In this document: positions 1-4,641 of the stretch, one piece after another
Position numbering within the stretch: the stretch's first letter is position 1
Layout of the letters: every line of letters starts with the position of its first letter
NCBI RefSeq assembly: GCF_020217185.1
Contig: NZ_JAIWNX010000265.1
Span: 1 to 10,000, forward strand
Reading direction: 5' to 3'
From: Asticcacaulis sp.
GTDB taxonomy: Bacteria; Pseudomonadota; Alphaproteobacteria; Caulobacterales; Caulobacteraceae
Length of the DNA stretch: 10,000 nucleotides
The notes under the pieces: model-generated
Database searches by the model: none
Told to the model about the DNA's origin: nothing
The model's input: only the letters and a program-made list of their open reading frames with translations
Made by a program: the position numbers and the translations under genes

Positions 1-745
1 AACCACGGCCCCAAGCGCCCCGGTTAACCTTAATACCCCCACCCCCGGTATCGTCGCGCCGATCCGCCGCATCGACCGCCCGGCCGGCTCACCGGCACCG
101 GCAACGCCGAACGGCCACGTGGCCGCCGCACCGCGCGTGCGGACCATGACCGGCCCGCGCCGCTGCGACATCCTGCTGGTCGGTGCCTCCACGGGCGGCC
201 CCCCGGCCCTGCGCAACTTCCTCGCGGGTCTTGGTCCCGACTGGCGCATCCCGGTGCTGATCGTTCAGCACATGCCCTCGACCTTTACCACCATCCTCGC
301 CGAACACCTCGACAAGGCCCTGCCGCAGAAGGTGGTCGAAGCGCAGGACGGTATGGGCCTCAAAGGCAGCCACATCTATATCGCGCCCGGCGATTTCCAC
401 ATGACGCTGAAAGGCACGCCCGGTCAGCCATCGCTTCGCCTCGATCAGTCGGCCCCCGTCAACTGGTGTCGCCCTGCGGTCGATCCTTTGTTTAAATCCG
501 GCGCAGAACTGTACGGCAAGAACGTCGTCGCCGTCGTCCTGACCGGCATGGGCCACGATGGCCGTGACGGAGCGCGGGCCCTGGTCGATGTCAATGCCAC
601 CGTCATGGTGCAAGACGAAAAGTCGTCGGTCGTCTGGGGGATGCCCGGTGCCGTCGCCGAAGCCGGTCTGGCCGAATTTATAAAACCCATCGACGGTCTG
701 GCGCAGACGTGCCGGGCCATCGCCAAAGGTGAGAGAATAATATGA
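1..745 (+). CDS. cheB: CheB, chemotaxis protein-glutamate methylesterase/deamidase (5' partial)
   Basis: CheB removes methyl groups from glutamates of methyl-accepting chemotaxis receptors and deamidates receptor glutamines, resetting the signalling state in the cytoplasm. The reading frame is open from base 2, so the gene starts before the window; the N-terminal receiver domain is missing here. What is visible is a Pro/Ala-rich linker (to about base 160) and the complete methylesterase domain. The catalytic triad is intact: Ser at 188-190 in GASTGG, His at 269-271 in VQHMPS, and Asp at 557-559 in TGMGHDG. A GTG at 119 is in frame but lies in the linker just before the catalytic domain, so it is unlikely to be the true start. 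The stop (743-745) overlaps the cheR ATG, implying translational coupling. In the family, phosphorylation by CheA through the missing receiver domain activates the esterase. The identification is very secure; the full length is unknown. Confidence 0.96.
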   Translation, partial: TTAPSAPVNLNTPTPGIVAPIRRIDRPAGSPAPATPNGHVAAAPRVRTMTGPRRCDILLVGASTGGPPALRNFLAGLGPDWRIPVLIVQHMPSTFTTILAEHLDKALPQKVVEAQDGMGLKGSHIYIAPGDFHMTLKGTPGQPSLRLDQSAPVNWCRPAVDPLFKSGAELYGKNVVAVVLTGMGHDGRDGARALVDVNATVMVQDEKSSVVWGMPGAVAEAGLAEFIKPIDGLAQTCRAIAKGERII

Positions 746-1584
746 CCCCGGAAGATACCGAACACCTTGCCGCCCTGTTGAAGCAACGCTCCGGCCTGAT
801 CCTCGGCTCGGACAAGACCTATCTGATCGAAAGCCGTCTGGCCCCCGTGGCGCGCCGCGAAGGCTATGCCAATGTCGCCGCCCTGCTGACGGCCCTGCGC
901 ACCAAGCGTGACGAGAAGCTGATCTATACCGTCACCGACGCGATGACGACGAACGAGACCTTTTTCTTCCGCGACAAGACGCCGTTTGATCAGTTCAAAT
1001 CCGACGTCCTGCCCGCTCTGGCCAAGAGCCGCAGCGGCGACATCAAGATCTGGTGCGCCGCCTGCTCGACCGGTCAGGAGCCCTATTCCCTGGCCATGAT
1101 GATGGAAGAGTCGCGCGCCCAGTTCCCGCGCGTCAATCTCGACATCCTGGCCACCGACATTTCCGAACGCTGCCTCGAAAAGGCGCAGGCCGGCCTCTAT
1201 ACCCAGTTTGAAGTGCAGCGTGGCCTGCCCATCCAGATGATGGTCAAGCATTTCGAGAAGATCGACGAAATGTGGCGCATCTCGCCCAAGATCCGTCAGG
1301 CCGTGCGCTACAAAAAGCTCAACCTGCTTGACGATCTGCGCTCCGTCGGTCGTCAGGACGTGATCTACTGCCGTAACGTGCTGATCTATTTCGATATCGA
1401 AACCAAGAAGCGCGTGCTGGAGCAGATGGCCACCCTGCTGGCCGATGACGGCTACCTCTTCCTCGGCGCGGCGGAAACCGTGCTGGGCATCACCGATGTT
1501 TTCAAGCCAATGGCGGGGATGCGCGGCCTCTATATCAAAAATCAGGCCGTGGGCGCCCAGCCGGTGCGCAAGTTCGGAAGCTGA
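742..1584 (+). CDS. cheR: CheR, chemotaxis receptor methyltransferase
   Basis: CheR is the SAM-dependent methyltransferase that adds methyl groups to receptor glutamates, opposing CheB in adaptation. The 280-residue length is typical. Residues 1-75 form the N-terminal helical receptor-binding domain, followed by the conserved TTNETFFFRD stretch (69-78). The SAM-binding motif WCAACSTGQEPYS is at 104-116, an acidic motif ILATDIS at 135-141, and the CheR signature YCRNVLIYFD at 209-218. There is no C-terminal TPR extension. The ATG at 742 overlaps the cheB stop as ATGA, and a purine-rich AGGTGAG at 727-733 lies about 8 bases upstream, which fixes the start. It appears to be the last gene of its operon, since a terminator follows 20 bases after the stop. 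In many che operons cheR precedes cheB; here the order is reversed. Confidence 0.97.
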   Translation: MTPEDTEHLAALLKQRSGLILGSDKTYLIESRLAPVARREGYANVAALLTALRTKRDEKLIYTVTDAMTTNETFFFRDKTPFDQFKSDVLPALAKSRSGDIKIWCAACSTGQEPYSLAMMMEESRAQFPRVNLDILATDISERCLEKAQAGLYTQFEVQRGLPIQMMVKHFEKIDEMWRISPKIRQAVRYKKLNLLDDLRSVGRQDVIYCRNVLIYFDIETKKRVLEQMATLLADDGYLFLGAAETVLGITDVFKPMAGMRGLYIKNQAVGAQPVRKFGS

Positions 1585-1605
1585 GTTCAAACCCCTTTCG
1601 ACATG

Positions 1606-1638
1606 AAAAACCCCGCTGTGAGACCAGCGGGGTTTTTT
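1606..1638. terminator. Bidirectional intrinsic terminator between cheR and arsR-type gene
   Basis: An 8-bp GC stem (CCCCGCTG 1611-1618 with CAGCGGGG 1625-1632) has a 6-base loop. It is flanked by five A's on the left (1606-1610) and six T's on the right (1633-1638). The symmetry lets it end cheR transcription on the plus strand and the convergent regulator transcript on the minus strand. Both stop codons lie within about 25 bases of it. Confidence 0.92.
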
Positions 1639-1655
1639 GTTGCCTGCATTGACGA

Positions 1656-1997
1656 TCACGCCGTCTTTTTGGTGGCGGGTTCCGGCACCGTCAACTGGCT
1701 CCACGCCTCCGGCTTGCCCTGCGCGCAATCGTTCAGCAGATAGTCGGCCAGACCCGACAGATGGGTCAGCTCCGCGCTGTAGATAATCGAGCGACCACTG
1801 CGGTAGGCCTTGAGCAGGCCCGCTCCCGTCAGAATGCTGAGGTGGGTCGAGGTGGTATTGGCAGGGGCCTTGATCGCGCGGGCAATCTCACCGGCGGGCA
1901 TACCGGACGGACCTGCGCGCACGATGGTGCGAAAGGCTTCCAACCGGCCCGGATGGGCAAGGGCGAACAAAGCAACGACGGCATCATCCATTTCCAT
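1656..1997 (-). CDS. ArsR/SmtB-family winged-helix transcriptional regulator, single-cysteine variant
   Basis: This is a small (113-residue) DNA-binding repressor of the ArsR type. The start MEMDDAVVALFALAHPGRLE fits the first helices of the family. PAGEIARAIKAPANTTSTHL (about 34-53) covers the HTH with its recognition helix, and GRSIIYSAEL (68-77) is the beta-wing. The frame continues upstream to a TTG at 2054 and another ATG at 2012, but homology begins at the ATG at 1997; no clear Shine-Dalgarno supports any of the three starts. Many ArsR proteins of this subtype, found next to ArsC-like phosphatases, carry a C-terminal Cys pair (ENCC-type) that binds arsenite. Here the equivalent is LNDCAQG, with Cys91 the only cysteine in the protein. 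Metalloid sensing through a three-cysteine site is therefore not possible within one subunit, and the ligand is unknown. It probably has its own promoter, because a minus-strand terminator lies 100 bases upstream. Confidence 0.88.
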   Translation of the reverse strand: MEMDDAVVALFALAHPGRLEAFRTIVRAGPSGMPAGEIARAIKAPANTTSTHLSILTGAGLLKAYRSGRSIIYSAELTHLSGLADYLLNDCAQGKPEAWSQLTVPEPATKKTA

Positions 1998-2097
1998 GCG
2001 AAAACCATACATGAAAGCGATGTGGGTAAAAACCCCCGACGCGGGAATTTGCAAACGAATTCGCCGGGTTTTTCAGCCATTGAACGTAAGGAAGGCA

Positions 2098-2130
2098 TAA
2101 AGAAAGGGCGGTTGCCGATGACAACCGCCC
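2098..2130 (-). terminator. Intrinsic terminator downstream of the phosphatase-like gene
   Basis: The 9-bp stem GGGCGGTTG (2106-2114) / CAACCGCCC (2122-2130) has a 7-base loop. Read on the minus strand it is followed directly by TTTCTTTAT (2105 down to 2097). It would end the transcript of the phosphatase-like gene before the regulator gene. It is the last of four hairpins in this gene-free stretch (1998-2284). Confidence 0.75.
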
Positions 2131-2160
2131 CAAGGTCAGGGAGAAACGTATAAAACAGGT

Positions 2161-2193
2161 ATACCAAGGGTCATTGAAAATGACTCTTGGTAT
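2161..2193. repeat. Long hairpin with 3-base loop (hairpin C)
   Basis: The arms 2161-2175 and 2179-2193 pair over 15 positions with one G-T mismatch, which is a G.U wobble in plus-strand RNA and an A-C mismatch on the minus strand. The loop is only GAA. It lies in the gene-free stretch between the regulator and the phosphatase-like gene. There is no adjoining T-run, so it is not a standard terminator. The function is unknown; it could be a transcript-end stabiliser, part of a small RNA or a protein-binding site. Confidence 0.7.
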
Positions 2194-2198
2194 TCGGT

Positions 2199-2241
2199 TC
2201 GAGACTGTCTCATGTCGAGGGCACATATGAGACAGTCTCGA
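2199..2241. repeat. Perfect 15-bp inverted repeat made of two GAGACWGTCTC palindromes (hairpin B)
   Basis: The arms 2199-2213 and 2227-2241 are perfect reverse complements separated by 13 bases. Each arm itself contains an 11-bp odd palindrome: GAGACTGTCTC at 2201-2211 and GAGACAGTCTC at 2229-2239, with centres 28 bp apart. The nested symmetry fits paired operator half-sites for a dimeric regulator as well as an RNA hairpin. The binding protein, if any, cannot be told from sequence. Confidence 0.65.
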
Positions 2242-2246
2242 GTTTT

Positions 2247-2281
2247 CAACGGCCGGATGCGGTCAGCATCTTCGGCCGTTG
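2247..2281. repeat. Stem-loop immediately after the phosphatase-like gene (hairpin A)
   Basis: The outer stem CAACGGCCG (2247-2255) / CGGCCGTTG (2273-2281) continues into an inner stem GATGC (2256-2260) / GCATC (2266-2270) with a 5-base loop and a 2-base bulge. It begins 3 bases past the stop codon of the minus-strand phosphatase-like gene. The minus strand then reads GAAAAC rather than a T-run, so it is a poor intrinsic terminator by itself. It may protect the transcript end or act together with the next hairpins. Confidence 0.65.
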
Positions 2282-2284
2282 GTA

Positions 2285-2797
2285 TTAAGCAGCCAGACGG
2301 ATATAGGCCTCGCCCATGCGCTCCAGTCGATCCGGAGCGGCTTCACCGGCCAGAAAGGCCGGGCTCATCTGGCTCAGCGTTTCGATTCGCGAGCACAGAG
2401 CACCAAACAGGTCGGCATAGGCGGTGGCGATCATGGCCGGGGAGCCCATGACGTCTTCCGGATCGGGGAGGAACCAGTCGATCAGGCGCGGATTGCCTTT
2501 GAATTGCGGCAGACGACCCTGCGGCAGGTGGTGCGACAGGCGGAAAACGAAGTCGAGTTCCGGTGCATCCGCCGCCCCGAAGGCTTCGATCCCCTTGGGC
2601 ACGAGGGTCTGAATATTGTAGTTGATACGGTGCAACAGCGCGATGGCATAGGGGCTGATGGCCACGGCCGGCGTCACACCCGCCGAATAGGCCTCAAAGC
2701 GCCCGGCCCCCAGACGGTTGAGCAGGGCTTCGGCCAGAATGGAACGTGAGGAGTTACGCTCGGCCAGGAACAGAACATGGATCGGACGGTGAAACAT
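2285..2797 (-). CDS. LMW protein-tyrosine phosphatase / ArsC-fold protein lacking the catalytic cysteine
   Basis: This 170-residue protein has the overall pattern of the low-molecular-weight phosphatase fold used by thioredoxin-coupled arsenate reductases. It starts IHVLFLAERNSSRSILAEAL, where active members read VLFLCxxNxxRSxxAEA. It continues with GRFEAYSAGV (32-41), LDFVF (81-85) and the PDPEDV loop with the general-acid-type Asp112. The P-loop is altered: the nucleophilic cysteine position is Ala12 (codon GCC), while the P-loop Arg18 remains. The further cysteines used by ArsC for disulfide relay are absent; the only Cys is far downstream, in GALCSR. Catalysis by the known mechanism should be impossible, so a binding or regulatory role, or early decay, is likely. 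The frame is intact and an SD-like GGGGAGAG lies 6 bases before the ATG, so it is still translated. The neighbouring ArsR-type gene suggests descent from an arsenic module. Confidence 0.85.
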   Translation of the reverse strand: MFHRPIHVLFLAERNSSRSILAEALLNRLGAGRFEAYSAGVTPAVAISPYAIALLHRINYNIQTLVPKGIEAFGAADAPELDFVFRLSHHLPQGRLPQFKGNPRLIDWFLPDPEDVMGSPAMIATAYADLFGALCSRIETLSQMSPAFLAGEAAPDRLERMGEAYIRLAA

Positions 2798-3010
2798 CTA
2801 AGGCTCTCCCCGGCCCCACACCCCGGCGGCCGTCTGCAGGTGGGAGGAAAACGCCCTTCCCGAAACCACGTTATCAAAGCTTCATGAGTTTGCGGTTTAC
2901 AGATACGGTTAAGAAAGTCCTGACAAAAAGAACCGGTAAACCTTATCGTGAGCTTATTTCGCAAGCCCCGGAAACGGGCTATGCTGTCACCGACAAATGT
3001 GGAGGACCCT

Positions 3011-3373
3011 ATGCGTCGCAGCCTGTCTATCGTCGCTCTTTCCGCGCTCGCCCTGACCCTGGCGGGCTGCGTGACCACCCCGACCGATAGCGGCATGGCC
3101 CCGCCACCCCCGCCTCCCCCTCCGCCGCCGCCTGTGGTCGAAGCGCCGACGGGCGCGCTCTATACCTGTCAGGACGGGACGACCTTCCGCATCGCCTTCA
3201 GCGAAAAGGCGGCGACCGTGACGCTGAAAGACGGCACAAAGCTGCACCTGCCGCAGCAGGTGGCGGCCTCTGGCATCTGGTATTCGTCGGGCAAGCACGA
3301 TTTCCGCGGCAAGGGCCGCGACGCCACCTGGACCGTCGGCAAAAAGATGCCGACCCAGTGCGTGACGGACTAA
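3011..3373 (+). CDS. MliC-type lysozyme-inhibitor lipoprotein with polyproline linker
   Basis: A 120-residue lipoprotein that should sit in the outer membrane facing the periplasm and inhibit c-type lysozyme, protecting peptidoglycan. The signal peptide (MRRSLSIVAL onward) ends in the lipobox LAGC with Cys20 as the lipidated residue; the following Val-Thr gives no inner-membrane retention signal. Residues 31-41 are eleven prolines in a row, a spacer before the domain. The MliC-like domain runs from about 49 to 118. It has YTCQDG (Cys53) and a closing PTQC (Cys117), which probably form a disulfide. It also has ASGIWY with Ser87 and RGKGRDATW with Lys101. These match in kind and 14-residue spacing the two residues known to enter the lysozyme active site in Pseudomonas MliC. 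GGAGG lies 5 bases before the ATG. The gene is monocistronic, divergent from the phosphatase-like gene and convergent with ctrA. Its polyproline run probably needs EF-P. Confidence 0.85.
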   Translation: MRRSLSIVALSALALTLAGCVTTPTDSGMAPPPPPPPPPPPVVEAPTGALYTCQDGTTFRIAFSEKAATVTLKDGTKLHLPQQVAASGIWYSSGKHDFRGKGRDATWTVGKKMPTQCVTD

Positions 3374-3421
3374 ATCCGCCTGGCATCAGATCGGTATGAC
3401 TTTAAATAGAATTGTCATTCA

Positions 3422-3451
3422 AGCGCCTCCCCTGAAATCAGGGGAGGCGCT
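3422..3451. repeat. Perfect 14-bp inverted repeat with 2-base loop
   Basis: AGCGCCTCCCCTGA (3422-3435) and its exact reverse complement (3438-3451) are separated only by AA. It lies 48 bases after the lipoprotein stop. Neither side has a T-run, so it is an atypical terminator. It could be a 3'-end stabilising hairpin of the lipoprotein mRNA or a REP-like element. Confidence 0.6.
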
Positions 3452-3495
3452 ATTGTGCTATGCGGTTTCCACCTAAAATCACTCCCCCATACAAC

Positions 3496-3536
3496 AAAAA
3501 AAAAACGCCTGCCGTGAGAGGACGGCAGGCGTTTTT
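3496..3536. terminator. Strong bidirectional terminator between lipoprotein gene and ctrA
   Basis: An 11-bp stem, ACGCCTGCCGT (3505-3515) / ACGGCAGGCGT (3522-3532), has a 6-base loop. The left flank is a run of ten A's (3496-3505) and the right flank is five T's (3532-3536). On the minus strand it gives ctrA a terminator with a long U-tract 27 bases past its stop; on the plus strand it backs up the end of the lipoprotein transcript. Confidence 0.93.
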
Positions 3537-3558
3537 CGTAGTCTTAGAAGCGTGAGGC

Positions 3559-4260
3559 TTAGGCGGCGACGATGCCGCCCTGCTCTTGCGGGTCGCGCAG
3601 CACATAGCCACGGCCCCAGACGGTTTCGATATAGGAGTTGCCGTCATTGGCCACGGCCAGCTTCTTGCGCAGCTTGCAGATGAAGACGTCGATGATCTTC
3701 AGTTCCGGCTCGTCCATACCGCCATAGAGGTGGTTGAGGAACATTTCCTTGGTCAGCGTCGTGCCCTTGCGCAGGGACAGAAGCTCCAGCATCTCGTATT
3801 CCTTGCCGGTCAGGTGCACGCGGTTGCCCGCGACTTCGACCGTCTTGGCGTCGAGATTGACGATGATGTCGCCGGTCTTGATGACCGACTGGGCGTGGCC
3901 CTTCGAGCGACGCACCACCGCATGAATGCGGGCGATCAGCTCATCCTTGTGGAAGGGCTTGGTCATATAGTCGTCGGCACCGCCGCCGAGCGTCTTGACC
4001 TTGGTTTCGATTTCGGAGGTGCCCGACAGGATCATGACCGGCGTATTGACCTTGCCGACGCGCAGTTGACGCAGCACTTCGAGGCCGGACATGTCAGGCA
4101 GCGACAGGTCGAGCAGGATCAGGTCGTAATCGTAGATCTTACCCAGATCCACGCCTTCTTCGCCCAGGTCCGTCGTATAGACATTGAACCCTTCGGATTT
4201 CAGCATCAGCTCAATGCTTTGAGCAGTCGCGCTGTCGTCTTCAATCAGCAGTACGCGCAT
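3559..4260 (-). CDS. ctrA: CtrA, cell-cycle master response regulator (OmpR/PhoB class)
   Basis: CtrA is the essential DNA-binding response regulator of Caulobacterales. It blocks replication initiation at the origin and activates flagellar, division and methylation genes when phosphorylated by the CckA-ChpT relay. The 233 residues match the Caulobacter length closely. The receiver domain (1-120) has the acidic pair in LLIEDDSA, the phosphoacceptor Asp51 in [10 protein letters not shown], Thr/Ser in [10 protein letters not shown] and Lys in [10 protein letters not shown]. The winged-helix DNA-binding domain (about 125-228) includes [35 protein letters not shown] and [12 protein letters not shown]. 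The C-terminus ends in Ala-Ala, which in Caulobacter is part of the ClpXP degradation signal. A start 9 codons upstream (4287) is in frame, but MRVLLIEDD at 4260 is the family start and has GGGAGGGG about 4-6 bases before it. The upstream region has a CtrA-box-like site and GANTC sites. A strong terminator follows. Confidence 0.98.
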   Translation of the reverse strand: MRVLLIEDDSATAQSIELMLKSEGFNVYTTDLGEEGVDLGKIYDYDLILLDLSLPDMSGLEVLRQLRVGKVNTPVMILSGTSEIETKVKTLGGGADDYMTKPFHKDELIARIHAVVRRSKGHAQSVIKTGDIIVNLDAKTVEVAGNRVHLTGKEYEMLELLSLRKGTTLTKEMFLNHLYGGMDEPELKIIDVFICKLRKKLAVANDGNSYIETVWGRGYVLRDPQEQGGIVAA

Positions 4261-4345
4261 GTAGCCCCTCCCGGCTATGGCAAACACAAAGGTGAAGGCG
4301 CGAACGCCCCCGATGGTGAGAATTGGAGGCTAGCCCGCAAATCCC

Positions 4346-4359
4346 TTAAGATTAGTTAA
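4346..4359. promoter_or_regulatory. CtrA-box-like site, TTAA-N6-TTAA
   Basis: Two TTAA half-sites (4346-4349 and 4356-4359) are separated by GATTAG. The Caulobacter consensus is TTAA-N7-TTAA, so the spacer is one base short. Its place 86-99 bases before the ctrA start would suit autoregulation. A chance occurrence in an A/T-rich tract cannot be excluded. Confidence 0.45.
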
Positions 4360-4396
4360 GCCTAACAAAATCTCAAAAAGGGGTACGCTGATTTGC

Positions 4397-4421
4397 GAAT
4401 CGCTGACAAGAGTCGCGAGTC
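4397..4421. promoter_or_regulatory. Cluster of three GANTC CcrM methylation sites
   Basis: GAATC at 4397-4401, GAGTC at 4410-4414 and GAGTC at 4417-4421 lie within 25 bases; a fourth GAGTC is at 4469-4473. GANTC is the target of the cell-cycle methyltransferase CcrM, and in Caulobacter a GANTC site makes ctrA P1 sensitive to hemimethylation after fork passage, together with GcrA. The density here is far above one per 256 bases expected by chance. Confidence 0.6.
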
Positions 4422-4580
4422 AAGAGGGGGGCTTTTCCCCAGGTCTTTTTTCATTCTTTTTTAAGAAAGAGTCCTTTTTCGCACACAGTCAGGGCGAAAT
4501 GCGGCAAGGGGCGGATTTACACTTCTGATTTTCAAGATGTTTTTATGCGCCTGAATGCGCGCCGACCTTCACCGGCAAAG

Positions 4581-4616
4581 ACAAACGGAAGCCTCCCGCA
4601 GGAAGCCTCCGTCTGT
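4581..4616 (-). terminator. Terminator hairpin downstream of the esterase gene
   Basis: The arms 4581-4596 and 4601-4616 pair over 16 bp, including three wobble pairs in minus-strand RNA, with a 4-base loop. On the minus strand the hairpin is followed by CTTTGCC, a weak T-tract. It lies about 25 bases past the stop of the GDSL esterase gene and separates it from the ctrA regulatory region. Confidence 0.6.
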
Positions 4617-4641
4617 GTCCGCAAAGTTTTTAAATGTCGCC

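Larger units (their letters stand above)
4261..4641 (-). promoter_or_regulatory. ctrA upstream regulatory region
   Basis: This 381-bp gene-free stretch separates ctrA from the esterase gene, both on the minus strand. From ctrA outward it holds a purine-rich ribosome binding site just before the ATG, a TTAA-N6-TTAA site 86-99 bases upstream, three GANTC sites 137-161 bases upstream, an A/T-rich tract with a fourth GANTC 209-213 bases upstream, and the esterase terminator at the far end. This order resembles the known Caulobacter ctrA architecture, with a proximal autoregulated promoter P2 and a distal methylation-sensitive, GcrA-dependent promoter P1. Exact -35/-10 elements could not be assigned. 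Confidence 0.65.

Noticed and set aside
445..1728. Long open frame on the minus strand opposite cheB/cheR
   Set aside because: It lies antisense to two certain genes, its translation is rich in His, Gly and Arg with no recognisable domain, and such frames are common opposite GC-rich genes.
1998..2054. Longer forms of the ArsR-type protein starting at TTG 2054 or ATG 2012
   Set aside because: The extra residues do not match the family, and neither start has a ribosome binding site.
2187..2286. 8-bp direct repeat TTGGTATT at 2187-2194 and 2279-2286 that could be a target-site duplication around a small mobile element
   Set aside because: The enclosed 84 bp has no clear terminal inverted repeats, one copy overlaps a stop codon, and an 8-bp match over this distance can be chance.
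2798..3010. Promoters in the divergent region between the phosphatase-like and lipoprotein genes
   Set aside because: Only weak matches were seen (TTGTCA on the minus strand near 2926-2931, TATGCT on the plus strand at 2980-2985) without partners at proper spacing; a lone TTAA near 2967 downstream of 2920 does not make a CtrA box.
4261..4287. Nine-residue N-terminal extension of CtrA
   Set aside because: Family members begin MRVLLIEDD, and a strong Shine-Dalgarno precedes the ATG at 4260.
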